DNA of 52,357 nt. It comes from an uncultured beta proteobacterium. Lineage in GTDB: Bacteria; Pseudomonadota; Gammaproteobacteria; Burkholderiales; Burkholderiaceae_C. How positions within the stretch are numbered: position 1 is the stretch's first letter; each line of letters opens with the position of its first letter. Below, piece by piece: positions 33,318-41,652 of the stretch. The notes beneath the pieces are model-generated. The model ran no database searches, had not been told where the DNA came from, and saw nothing but the letters and a program-made list of their open reading frames with translations. Both the position numbers and the translations under genes were made by a program. The stretch is from NCBI GenBank assembly GCA_903886275.1, contig CAISLN010000120.1, positions 1-52,357 of the forward strand. The letters run 5' to 3'.

Positions 33318-35426
33318 ATGCACAGACCATCCAAACGAACCCGACTGGTTCACACACTCACCTTCTTGGGCGTGATGAACGCGTTTCCTGCAACGGCCCA
33401 AACATTGCAAGAGGTGGTGGTCTCGGCCTCACGCAGCGAGCAGCGCAGCTTTGACGCACCGGCTTCCGTGCAAAGCGTGGCACGTGAAACCATTCAAAGC
33501 AGTGGACCCCAGATCAACCTGTCGGAGTCGCTCAACCGCGTGCCGGGCCTGACCATCCTGGACCGGCAAAACTACGCGCAGGACCTGCAGGTATCGATTC
33601 GCGGCTTTGGCGCGCGCTCGGCCTTTGGCATACGCGGCATCCGCCTGCTGATTGACGGCATCCCCGCCACCACCCCCGACGGACAGGGCCAGGGCTCCTC
33701 CATCAGCCTGACCTCCACCGACCACATCGAAGTGCTGCGCGGGCCGCTGGCGCTGCTCTACGGCAACTCCTCGGGCGGCGTGATCCAGGCCTTCAGCAAG
33801 GCCGCGCCCAAGGAAGCCGAACTGGGCTACCAGTATTTTGTGGGCTCCTACGGCCTGCACCGCGCCGACTACCAGTTTGGCGACACGCTGGGCAAGGTCG
33901 CCGTCCTGGCCGACTACAGCACCATGACCATTGATGGCTACCGCGCCAACAGCGCCACCGAGCGCAAGCAGTTCAACGGCAAGATCGGCTTCGATGCCAG
34001 CGAGCAGTTGCATGTGAACCTGGTGTTCAACCAGTTCGACATGCCCTCGGCACGGGACCCGCTGGGACTGACGCGCAAGCAACTCCAGGATGACCCCAGC
34101 CAGGCTGGCACCGGCGCCCAAACTTTCTTTGTGCGCAAGACGGTGCTGCAAAACCAGCTCGGCAGCTCGGCCACCTACGCTATCGACAGTGACCGCTCCT
34201 TCACCGGGCGCGCCTACTACGGCACGCGCGACAACCTGCAATACCAGGCTGGCACGCCAGGCCCCAACGCCGGTGGGGCCTGGACCGGGCTCAACCGCGC
34301 CTACTACGGTGTCGGGCTGCAGTACAACGAACGTGCGGTCTGGTCTGACGTCCCGGTGAATTGGGCGGCCGGCTATGAATTTGACCGCTCGCGCGAATTC
34401 CGCCAGAGCGGCGCAGCCGCACTGGGCCAGAAGGCCACCACCACCCGCAGCGAAGACAACCAGGCGGAAAACAGCGACCTGTTTGTGCAGGGCAATGCGC
34501 TGGTGTCAGACCGCGTGTCGCTCACCACCGGCCTGCGCTACAGCAGCGTGCGCTTTAGCAGCGACGACTACTATTTGGCAGACAACAACAATGGCTCGGG
34601 CAATGTGTCGTTTCAGGCCACCAACCCGGTGCTGGGCTTTACCTTTCATGCCAGCGACGACCTGAACCTGTATGCCAATTACGGCAAGGGTTTTGAGACA
34701 CCGACCCTGGCCGAGATGGCTTACAAGAATGACCCGACGAGCACCACCAAGGTGATAGGCCAGTTCAACCCCAGCCTGAACGCCTCCAGCAGCCAGCACT
34801 ATGAGTTGGGCAGCAAGTGGGTTCCTAATGCCCGCTCGCGCATCGACTTTGCCATCTACCAGATCGACACCACCGATGAAATCGTGACCTCGCGCAGCGT
34901 CAGTGGCCAGACCGCCTTCAAGAACGCGCCCGGCACCTCGCGCACCGGCTGGGAGCTGTCCGGCAGCACGCAGCTCTCGCCGCATGTGGCGTTCAACGCC
35001 TCGGCCTCCATGATTGACGCGCGCTACTCGCAGGCCTTCACCAGCGGCACCACCCCGGTGGCCTCCGGCAACAAGCTGCCCGGCATTCCGCAGTCCTTCC
35101 TGTTCTCGGAACTGGCCTGGACCAGCGCGCCGGCGGGCAGCAAGCCCCAGGGCATGCGCCTGGGGCTGGAGATGGTGCAGGCCGGGCGCATTTTCGCCAA
35201 CGACACCAACACCGAATCCGCCGATGGCCACACGGTGTTCAACCTGAGTGCCAGCCAGCGCTGGGCTGTGGGCAAGGGGGGGCTGAACGCCTATGCGCGC
35301 CTCAACAATGTGAGCGACGAGCGCTATGTGGGATCGGTCATCGTCAACCAGGCCGCCAGCCAGTTCTATGAGCCCGGTCTGCTGCAAAACTGGACCCTGG
35401 GCCTGAGCCTGAACCTGCCGCTGTAA
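33318..35426 (+). CDS. TonB-dependent receptor resembling the PQQ transporter PqqU (YncD)
   Basis: 702 residues. A signal peptide ends near TAQ; the TonB box-like TLQEVVVSA follows, then the plug (~residues 30-150) and beta-barrel with a C-terminal aromatic-ending NLPL strand. The plug has NLSESLNRVPGL, QNYAQDLQVSIRGFGARS, DGIPATTPDGQGQ and VLRGPLALLYGNSSGG, and the C-terminus has YVGSVIVN, all very close to what I recall of E. coli YncD, shown to import PQQ. The neighbouring PQQ enzyme and TonB system support this. ATG 33318 is preferred over 33219 because the signal peptide begins there. Confidence 0.9.
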   Translation: MHRPSKRTRLVHTLTFLGVMNAFPATAQTLQEVVVSASRSEQRSFDAPASVQSVARETIQSSGPQINLSESLNRVPGLTILDRQNYAQDLQVSIRGFGARSAFGIRGIRLLIDGIPATTPDGQGQGSSISLTSTDHIEVLRGPLALLYGNSSGGVIQAFSKAAPKEAELGYQYFVGSYGLHRADYQFGDTLGKVAVLADYSTMTIDGYRANSATERKQFNGKIGFDASEQLHVNLVFNQFDMPSARDPLGLTRKQLQDDPSQAGTGAQTFFVRKTVLQNQLGSSATYAIDSDRSFTGRAYYGTRDNLQYQAGTPGPNAGGAWTGLNRAYYGVGLQYNERAVWSDVPVNWAAGYEFDRSREFRQSGAAALGQKATTTRSEDNQAENSDLFVQGNALVSDRVSLTTGLRYSSVRFSSDDYYLADNNNGSGNVSFQATNPVLGFTFHASDDLNLYANYGKGFETPTLAEMAYKNDPTSTTKVIGQFNPSLNASSSQHYELGSKWVPNARSRIDFAIYQIDTTDEIVTSRSVSGQTAFKNAPGTSRTGWELSGSTQLSPHVAFNASASMIDARYSQAFTSGTTPVASGNKLPGIPQSFLFSELAWTSAPAGSKPQGMRLGLEMVQAGRIFANDTNTESADGHTVFNLSASQRWAVGKGGLNAYARLNNVSDERYVGSVIVNQAASQFYEPGLLQNWTLGLSLNLPL

Positions 35427-35437
35427 CAGCGTGGGTC

Positions 35438-35469
35438 CGCAAACGCTGGCGCTGTGCGCGGCGTTTGCG
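35438..35469 (+). terminator. inverted repeat after the receptor gene
   Basis: CGCAAACGC (35438-35446) and GCGTTTGCG (35461-35469) form a 9-bp stem with a 14-base loop, 12 bases after the stop. There is no T-tract, so termination is only a suggestion. Confidence 0.4.
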
Positions 35470-35542
35470 CACTGACCCCTGTCAAAGACACAATGGGCGG
35501 CCCGGGCGCACTATGGCCGGATCCCACTCAAAAAGGTTCACC

Positions 35543-35911
35543 ATGAAGCACCTCGACACCACCCTGTTCAAGGCCGCCCTCTTGCAACAACGCAGCGCGC
35601 TGCTGACCCAACTGAGCACGCTGCGCGGCGGCGACGTGGGCCGGGTACAGGCCTCCACCGAACATTTCGCTGACCTCGATGACACCCAGGCCGCGGCCAA
35701 TTCCGCCCGCGATCTGGAGTTGGCCATGGACGCGCATGACACCTCCGAAATTGCCGCCGTCGATGCCGCACTCCAGCGCATTGCGGACGGCAGCTACGGC
35801 GAATGCGAGGATTGCGGCGCCCACATCGCCGAGGCCAGACTCAGGGCCGCCCCCGAAGCCAGCCGCTGCATCCCCTGCCAGGAAAAGCGCGAGCAAACCA
35901 CCCGCGCCTAA
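35543..35911 (+). CDS. TraR/DksA-family zinc-finger protein
   Basis: 122 residues. A coiled-coil N-terminus (LFKAALLQQRSALLTQLSTL) is followed by the C4 zinc finger CEDC...CIPC (spacing Cx2C-x17-Cx2C). The tip lacks the usual DXXDXA pair, so it need not act like DksA on RNA polymerase; short relatives are general stress-type regulators. ATG 35543 has AAAGG upstream. The frame is open from 35465. Confidence 0.85.
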   Translation: MKHLDTTLFKAALLQQRSALLTQLSTLRGGDVGRVQASTEHFADLDDTQAAANSARDLELAMDAHDTSEIAAVDAALQRIADGSYGECEDCGAHIAEARLRAAPEASRCIPCQEKREQTTRA

Positions 35912-35950
35912 GTTAACCAAAGCCGCGCCTGCGGCTGCTATCCTGCTGCC

Positions 35951-36364
35951 ATGCGCAGCCTGTTTCATTTCGCCTTCAACGTCACCCACCTGGATACCGC
36001 GCGCCACTTTTATGGCGGCGTGTTGGGCTGCGCCGAGGGCCGCAGCACCGCCACCTGGGTGGACTTCGATTTTTTTGGCCACCAGCTTTCGCTGCATTTG
36101 GGCGAACCATTCAAGACCGCTGCCACCGGCCAAGTGGGCGAGCAACTGGTGCCCATGCCCCACTTCGGCCTGGTGTTGACCCTGCCCGACTGGCAGGCCA
36201 TGGCCCAGCGCCTGCGCGATGCCGGGACCGCCTTTGTGCTGGAGCCGCAGTTGCGCTTTGCGGGCCAGAGCGGCGAACAATGGACCATGTTCTTTCTGGA
36301 CCCGTTTGGCAACCCGCTGGAAATCAAGGGCTTTGCCTCATGGGACGGGGTATACGCCACATGA
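35951..36364 (+). CDS. VOC (glyoxalase/bleomycin-resistance fold) family protein
   Basis: 137 residues. FHFAFNVTHLDTARHFYGGV begins the first beta-alpha-beta unit and ends a metal His; MFFLDPFGNPLEIKGF holds the conserved Glu in the last strand. These match a single-domain vicinal-oxygen-chelate protein; substrate unknown. Its stop overlaps the marC start (ATGATGA), so the two are translated together. Confidence 0.9.
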   Translation: MRSLFHFAFNVTHLDTARHFYGGVLGCAEGRSTATWVDFDFFGHQLSLHLGEPFKTAATGQVGEQLVPMPHFGLVLTLPDWQAMAQRLRDAGTAFVLEPQLRFAGQSGEQWTMFFLDPFGNPLEIKGFASWDGVYAT

Positions 36365-36966
36365 TGAATTACACCTTTGCCTCGGCCACTATTTTGCTGG
36401 TGCTGATCACCGACCCGGTGGGCAACATCCCCATCTTCGCCAACGCCCTCAAACATGTGGCGCCCGAGCGCAGGCTCAAGGTCATACTGCGCGAAATCCT
36501 GATTGCCTTTGTGCTGCTGCTGACCTTTATGTTTGTCGGCGAGCGCTTTTTGCAGCTGATGAATCTGTCGGAGCTGGCGCTGCAAATCGGCGGCGGCGTG
36601 ATCCTGTTCCTGATCGCGCTGCGCATGGTGTTCCCTCCCCCTGAAAGTGCCGAACCGGAGCAGACGGAGGAGCCGCTGATCGTGCCCCTGGCCGTGCCCG
36701 CCATTGCCGGACCCAGCGCCCTGGCCACCGTGCTGCTGCTGGTGTCGCAACAACCCGAGCGGCGCCTGGAATGGATTGCCGCCCTGTGCGTCACCATGCT
36801 GGTCAGCGCCGTGGTGCTGGTATCGGCCGAACGCATACAGCGCCTCATAGGCACGCGCCTGGTAGTGGCGGTGGAACGGCTGATGGGACTGGTGCTGGTG
36901 TCGGTCGCTATCGAGATGATGCTGCGCGGCATCAAGACCTTCGCGCAGCAACTATCCCAGGGCTAA
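36361..36966 (+). CDS. MarC-family integral membrane protein
   Basis: 201 residues with six predicted helices: FASATILLVLITDPVGNIPI, then ILIAFVLLLTFMF and ALQIGGGVILFLIALRMVF; the second half has VPLAVPAIAGPSALATVLLL and the last helix near LMGLVLVSVAIEMM. The DPVGN and PAIAGP motifs are family hallmarks. Function is unsettled; the old link to antibiotic resistance is not supported. The start overlaps the VOC gene and the 3' end overlaps the convergent FAH gene by 15 bp. Confidence 0.92.
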   Translation: MMNYTFASATILLVLITDPVGNIPIFANALKHVAPERRLKVILREILIAFVLLLTFMFVGERFLQLMNLSELALQIGGGVILFLIALRMVFPPPESAEPEQTEEPLIVPLAVPAIAGPSALATVLLLVSQQPERRLEWIAALCVTMLVSAVVLVSAERIQRLIGTRLVVAVERLMGLVLVSVAIEMMLRGIKTFAQQLSQG

Positions 36967-37959
36967 ATCCACGACTTCCTGATCGATGGCGCCAAACAGG
37001 CTGTGGCCGGCGGCGTTTTTCATCTCAATGCGTACGGTATCGCCAAAGCGCAGGTACTCGGTGGCGACTTGGCCGTCCTGCAGCAGTTCCATGGCGCGCT
37101 TCTCCGCAATGCTGTTGAAGCCCTTGGGCCAGCTCCACTGGCCGCGCTTCTCAACACCGGCATTGCTGAGCGGCGCCGCCACCAGAATGCTGCCGGCACG
37201 CAGCGCACGCGTCTTGGCCAGCAGGGCAATCAACTGGCCGAAGTGGTGGCCCATGTCGGCACCGGCGTCGCAGCTTCCGACCTTGCGCCCGTTCCAGCTG
37301 GTTTGCAGCGGCAACTGCACCCGACCCCGACCCCAGGCCTCGCCGAGTTCGTCCGGCGTGATGGCCACGGGACTGAAGGCGGTGGCGCAACGGCTTTGCA
37401 CCGCAGCCGCGCCTGGCTCACCCGGCGCTGGCGCCAAACCGCGCAGCGTCAGCGCGTTACTGAGCATCAGCAGGCGCACGCCGTCCAGCGCCCGGTCCGA
37501 CGGGCATTCCTGCGGAATGTCTCCGGTGATGAGCGCCAGGCCAGCACAGAAGTCCAGCCCCAATGCCTCGGAAGCACAGACCAGCGGGTCCTGCGCGCCC
37601 AGCAGGGCGTCGCCCGCAAGCTGGGTCAGCTCAGGGGCCCGGTCTTGTGGTTCCTCCAGACCAGCGGCGCGGCGCAGCAACGTGCCGTGGCTGGCCCAGG
37701 CCGTGGCGCTAACGCACTGGTAGGCGCGCGGCAGCGGCGCCATGCACTGGGCCGGATCAAAAGGGAAGGCGTGGCGCGCCCGCCCGGCATTGAGCGCATC
37801 AAACACGTCCTGCAATTGGGACGAGAGGAAGTTCCAATCGTCGAGCACCTGCTGCAGGCGATTGGCAATATGCGAGGCGTAATGCGCCTGCGTCAGATCG
37901 CGCGAGACCACCACCAACTGGCCATCGCGCGAACCGTCTTTGTAGCTTGCGAGTTTCAT
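36952..37959 (-). CDS. fumarylacetoacetate hydrolase (FAH) family protein
   Basis: 335 residues. N-terminal region MKLASYKDGSRDGQLVVVSR as in bacterial FAH-like hydrolases. The core has DFCAGLALITGDIP for the first metal Glu/Asp region and MLSNALTLRGL. Gly/Asp loops such as DAGADMGHHFGQLIALLA occur where substrates bind. These enzymes cleave C-C bonds in tyrosine or catechol breakdown; the substrate here is unknown. ATG 37959 is chosen by the family N-terminus. Confidence 0.88.
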   Translation of the reverse strand: MKLASYKDGSRDGQLVVVSRDLTQAHYASHIANRLQQVLDDWNFLSSQLQDVFDALNAGRARHAFPFDPAQCMAPLPRAYQCVSATAWASHGTLLRRAAGLEEPQDRAPELTQLAGDALLGAQDPLVCASEALGLDFCAGLALITGDIPQECPSDRALDGVRLLMLSNALTLRGLAPAPGEPGAAAVQSRCATAFSPVAITPDELGEAWGRGRVQLPLQTSWNGRKVGSCDAGADMGHHFGQLIALLAKTRALRAGSILVAAPLSNAGVEKRGQWSWPKGFNSIAEKRAMELLQDGQVATEYLRFGDTVRIEMKNAAGHSLFGAIDQEVVDLALG

Positions 37960-38066
37960 AGCGGCATTTTCGCCTATCGCAGGGCTCAAGCCAGCGACCG
38001 GTCTGTCGCCCTAAACTGGGTGCCGCGCGTTAAACCCTCAAGCCGTTTTTCTTCACCCGCCCCTTT

Positions 38067-39191
38067 ATGCACGATTCCTTGGTCATGCCACCGCCTCACC
38101 AGCTTGCAAGTCGATACCGCTTGGTCCTGCTCACCCTGTTGGTGTTGCTGGCCCACGGCCTGTTGCTCGGTGGGCTGTCCACGGCCCTGATTCCGGGGCA
38201 AGGCAAGCCCGATCCCGCTGTGCCACCGATCGAGGCCCTGCGTTTTGTCACCCGCACCATCACACCCCAGCCACGCGCTGTAGCGCCCCCCACACCAATT
38301 CCCAGGCCCCGCCCTGTGTCGAAGGCCGCCATCGCGGTAGCAGCCACAGCCCAGAGCGCCCCGGCTGCAGAACCGCTGGCCGCTGCGCCCGTTGCCGCCA
38401 GCGCCACGCCCGCCAGCAGTCCAGACAGAGTGGCCAGCGCCGAGGCCGCCTCCCCCGCCAATCCCGTCACAGACGCCACCGCGGCAACGCCGGCCGCACC
38501 ACCCCAGCCAGCCCCCAGCAGCCAGGCGCAAAGTGCCAGCAAGCCGCTGCCGCCGGAACCCGTGCGCATGCTGTTTGATGGCCGGGGCGAAGAGCGGGGC
38601 TTTATCAAATATGCGGCCAGCGCCGAACTGCTGTGGCTGCCCGTTGGCGACCAGTACAGCGCAAAATTGGAAATCTCGGCCTGGGGTATTCGCGTGCGCA
38701 CCTGGACCAGCAAGGGTGCGCTGGGCGAGTCGGGCCTCATGCCCACACGCTTTGGTGACAAGCCGCGCGGCGCCGAGCTGGCCACCCATTTCCAGCGCGA
38801 CAAGGGCATCATCTCGTTTAGCGCCAACAACCCGGACGTGCCGCTGCAGCAGGGCGCCCAGGACAAACTCAGCGCCCTGCTGCAGCTCAGCGCCCTGGTG
38901 GCCGGCGAGCCCGAGCGCTATGGCCCGGGCACGACGGTCCGCTTTCAGGCCGCCGATGCGCACAACGCCGAGTCCTGGGTGTTCCAGGTCGGCGCCATGG
39001 AGCCGCTGGAGCTGCCCGGCGGCGCGCTCAAGGGGCTCAAGTTCAGCAAGGAGCCCAGCCTGGAGTTCGACCAGCGCATCGAGGTCTGGCTCGCGCCCGA
39101 GGCCCATTACCTGCCGGTGCGCCTGCGCATTACCGAGGCCAACGGCGCCTATGCCGACCTGCTGTGGCGCAACACACAGAAACCGGACTGA
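38067..39191 (+). CDS. DUF3108 exported/anchored protein
   Basis: 374 residues. One N-terminal membrane helix (RLVLLTLLVLLAHGLLLGGL), then ~125 residues rich in Ala/Pro, as in TonB-like spacers. The C-terminal ~200 residues form a beta-rich DUF3108 domain (AELLWLPVGDQYSAKLEISA, and YLPVRLRITEANGAYADLLW). Function is unknown; the layout suggests a periplasmic domain held off the inner membrane. ATG 38067 or 38085 are both possible. Confidence 0.8.
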   Translation: MHDSLVMPPPHQLASRYRLVLLTLLVLLAHGLLLGGLSTALIPGQGKPDPAVPPIEALRFVTRTITPQPRAVAPPTPIPRPRPVSKAAIAVAATAQSAPAAEPLAAAPVAASATPASSPDRVASAEAASPANPVTDATAATPAAPPQPAPSSQAQSASKPLPPEPVRMLFDGRGEERGFIKYAASAELLWLPVGDQYSAKLEISAWGIRVRTWTSKGALGESGLMPTRFGDKPRGAELATHFQRDKGIISFSANNPDVPLQQGAQDKLSALLQLSALVAGEPERYGPGTTVRFQAADAHNAESWVFQVGAMEPLELPGGALKGLKFSKEPSLEFDQRIEVWLAPEAHYLPVRLRITEANGAYADLLWRNTQKPD

Positions 39192-39278
39192 GAACGCGCG
39201 CAAACGGTTTTCCTGTTACGCTTGAACGCACAGAGCCAGCTACCCATTGCCACGCAAACCAGGAAAGCGAGCCACCCC

Positions 39279-39590
39279 ATGCACACCCTCTACGATTCCG
39301 ACACCTTCTGCGTGACCCACATGCTGGCCAATCTGGATTCGGACATCCGCCACCCTTCGGGCGCCAGCAAATCGGAACAGGGCGCGCAAATGCTGCCCAT
39401 GCTGCTGCGCCATGGTTTTGAGATCGTGGACAAGCGCGCCGGCAAAGAGGTGTATCTGGACGGCTCATGGGCCGAACTGTTTCAGCAGCACATCGTGGCC
39501 TGGCAGGTCAACACCCCGACCCAGGAAGAAGTCGAAGAGACACTTGAGCGCTATGCCGAGCTAGCGCAAAACCCGGTCATCGTCCACTGA
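39279..39590 (+). CDS. DUF3567 (BTH_I0359-type) protein
   Basis: 103 residues. MHTLYDSDTFCVTHMLA, HGFEIVDKRAGKEVYLDGSW and NTPTQEEVEETLERYAELAQ are the conserved blocks of a small cytoplasmic family that I know only from betaproteobacteria. Function unknown. The start at 39279 matches the family; the open frame begins at 39222. Confidence 0.75.
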   Translation: MHTLYDSDTFCVTHMLANLDSDIRHPSGASKSEQGAQMLPMLLRHGFEIVDKRAGKEVYLDGSWAELFQQHIVAWQVNTPTQEEVEETLERYAELAQNPVIVH

Positions 39591-39601
39591 TTGAACGTGA
39601 T

Positions 39602-39691
39602 CGTCATGCCCGCGCAGGCGGGCATCCAGCAGTGTTGGGCACTGGCTTCCCGCCTTCGCGGGAATGACGAGAGGGGACGCGGGAATGACGG
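39602..39691. repeat. REP-like repeat cluster
   Basis: CGTCATGCCCGCGCAGGCGGG (left arm, shown in part) and CCCGCCTTCGCGGGAATGACG (right arm) are near-perfect inverted copies of one unit, ending at 39669. A third partial unit CGCGGGAATGACGG follows at 39678-39691. They lie in the gap between the convergent DUF3567 and psd genes and resemble the unit after tgt. Confidence 0.75.
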
Positions 39692-39725
39692 CAGGGGAGC
39701 GGGCATCTAGGTTGGACCATGACCG

Positions 39726-40574
39726 TTAGACCCGCTTGCTGCCCATCGCCTCGCCCATGCGGATGGAGCCAGCCGCCTTCCAGCCAGGGTTAAAGGCCAG
39801 GCGGTCCTTGGCAAACAACATCACCACGGTGGAGCCGAGCAAAAAGCGGCCCATCTCCTCGCCTTTTTTCAAGCGGACCTGATTGGGCTCGTACTGCCAT
39901 TCGCAAATCTGCGGGCTGCGCGGCGGGTTCACTTGGCCATGCCAGACCGTGGCCATGCTGCCCACGATGGTGGCGCCCACCAGGGTCAGCACAAACGGAC
40001 CCTCAGTCGAATCAAACACACAGACCACCCGCTCATTGCGTGCAAACAGCCCCGGCACACCGCGCGCCGTGGTCGGATTCACCGAGAACAAATCGCCCGG
40101 CACATAAATCATGCGGCGCAGACTGCCATCCACAGGCATGTGGATGCGGTGGTAGTCGCGCGGGCTTAAGTACAGGGTGGCAAATTGGCCGTCCCGGAAC
40201 TGTGCGGCCAGCGTGGCGTCGCCGCCCACCAGCGCGGTGGCGCTGTAGCTGTGGCCCTTGGCCTGGAAAATCTGCTCGCCGTCGATCTTTCCGAACTGGC
40301 TGATGGCGCCGTCCACCGGGCACAGGTAGTCGGCAGCGGCCAGCGGGCGGGCAACGGGTTTCAGGGCGCGGGTAAAGAAATCGTTGAAGCTGGCGTAGCT
40401 GGCAATGTCTGGCGCGGCGGCCTCGGCCATGTTGACGTTGTAGCGCTTCACAAACCAGCGGATCAACGCCGTCGTGAGGGCGCCGCCCCTGGCTCCGGCG
40501 ACCCAGCCGGCAAAAACCGTGAGCGCCTTTTTGGGCAGAAGGTACTGCGGCAGGACCGCGAGAGCGTCAGACAT
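39726..40574 (-). CDS. psd: phosphatidylserine decarboxylase
   Basis: 282 residues. YASFNDFFTRALKP, PVDGAISQFG, YLSPRDYHRIHMPVDG and the self-cleavage site FLLGSTVV (LGST, making the pyruvoyl group at Ser) are present. It converts phosphatidylserine to phosphatidylethanolamine at the inner membrane. It is divergent from the LysR gene across 56 bp. Confidence 0.96.
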   Translation of the reverse strand: MSDALAVLPQYLLPKKALTVFAGWVAGARGGALTTALIRWFVKRYNVNMAEAAAPDIASYASFNDFFTRALKPVARPLAAADYLCPVDGAISQFGKIDGEQIFQAKGHSYSATALVGGDATLAAQFRDGQFATLYLSPRDYHRIHMPVDGSLRRMIYVPGDLFSVNPTTARGVPGLFARNERVVCVFDSTEGPFVLTLVGATIVGSMATVWHGQVNPPRSPQICEWQYEPNQVRLKKGEEMGRFLLGSTVVMLFAKDRLAFNPGWKAAGSIRMGEAMGSKRV

Positions 40575-40630
40575 GACAGGTCCTCAAAAATTGGGTAAGC
40601 GGGGGGAAGGCCGCGAATTATAGTAAGCCC

Positions 40631-41518
40631 ATGAGTACCGCCCGCATTCCCCCCATCCAGTGCCTGTTGACCTTTGAGACGCTGGCCCGCTTGCGCAGCG
40701 TGACCCAGGCCAGTGAGGAGCTCCATGTCACGCCCAGCGCGGTCAGCCACCGGGTGCGCCAGCTCGAAGAAATCATTGGCACCAAGCTGTTCGGGCGGGC
40801 CGATTTCTCGCTCACCACCGAGGGCAGCGAGTACCTGGCCCATGTGCGCGAGGGCCTGGCCATATTGCAAAAGTTTCCCAGCGCCTCCGCACTGCCGGGC
40901 AAGCGCAAACTGCGTCTGGCCGTCACCCCCACCTTTGCCCGCAGCATTTTGCTGCCGCGCCTGCGCCAGTTCACCGAGGCCTATCCAGAAATCGACCTCA
41001 CACTGCAGGTCTCTATCCCGCTTCTGGATGTGGTGGCCGAAGATGCCGACCTGACGGTGCGCTTTGGCCCTGGCCGCTACGCCGACCTGGAGTATGTCTG
41101 CCTGGCCAAGGACGAGGTCACTCCCTTGGCCTCGCCGGCCTTTGTGCGCGAACACGGCCCCTTTGAGACGGCGCAGGACCTGGAGCGCGTGGCCCTGCTG
41201 CGCAGCCCGCTGGAGCCCTGGCGCACCTGGTTTGCCGCCAACCACCTGGACTGGCCCGAGCCGGTGGAGGGTTCGCAGTTCAACGATATCGGCCTGATGT
41301 GCGACGGTGCCGCCGCCGGCATGGGCGTGGCCCTGGTGCGCCTCAAGCTGGGTGCCCCCTGGCTGGAGGTCGGCTCGCTGGTGCGCCTGGGCAGCAGCGC
41401 GGTGTTCCTAAACAACGTGCCCAGCCCGCACGCCCATTACCTGTGCTGGCGCACCGGCGCCATGGACCGCTGGGAAGTGGCCGCCTTTACCGACTGGCTG
41501 AAGAAGTCGCTGGGCTAG
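40631..41518 (+). CDS. LysR-family transcriptional regulator (GcvA-like)
   Basis: 295 residues. The HTH (IQCLLTFETLARLRSVTQAS, HVTPSAVSHRVRQLEEIIG, LTTEG) is the GcvA type, and the C-terminal substrate-binding fold has LDVVAEDADLTVRFGPGRYA. Target and ligand are unknown. Being divergent from psd, it could regulate that gene, but GcvA-like regulators are common and this is only positional. Confidence 0.9.
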   Translation: MSTARIPPIQCLLTFETLARLRSVTQASEELHVTPSAVSHRVRQLEEIIGTKLFGRADFSLTTEGSEYLAHVREGLAILQKFPSASALPGKRKLRLAVTPTFARSILLPRLRQFTEAYPEIDLTLQVSIPLLDVVAEDADLTVRFGPGRYADLEYVCLAKDEVTPLASPAFVREHGPFETAQDLERVALLRSPLEPWRTWFAANHLDWPEPVEGSQFNDIGLMCDGAAAGMGVALVRLKLGAPWLEVGSLVRLGSSAVFLNNVPSPHAHYLCWRTGAMDRWEVAAFTDWLKKSLG

Positions 41519-41521
41519 TCC

Positions 41522-41650
41522 CTACATGATCAGGGACCAGCCGACGCCCAGCGCCAGCAATACGGCGGTGACCACGGCGGCGAGCAGCCACACGGGCACA
41601 GAGACAAGCGGCGCCTTGGGCGCAGTCTTTGGCAATTCTTGTGGACGCAT
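41522..41650 (-). CDS. 42-residue single-helix membrane protein
   Basis: This is a short frame missed by a 60-residue cutoff. It reads MRPQELPKTAPKAPLVSVPV, then a 20-residue hydrophobic helix (WLLAAVVTAVLLALGVGWSL). The ATG is only 2 bases after the flavocytochrome stop, so it is likely translated as part of that transcript. Small one-helix subunits often complete membrane oxidoreductases. The evidence is the frame, its strongly membrane-like composition and the tight spacing; homologues were not checked. Confidence 0.55.
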   Translation of the reverse strand: MRPQELPKTAPKAPLVSVPVWLLAAVVTAVLLALGVGWSLIM

Positions 41651-41652
41651 GT

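Noticed and set aside
36952..36966. The 15-bp overlap of marC and FAH 3' ends as a regulatory element
   Set aside because: Short convergent overlaps are common in compact genomes and no further structure was seen.
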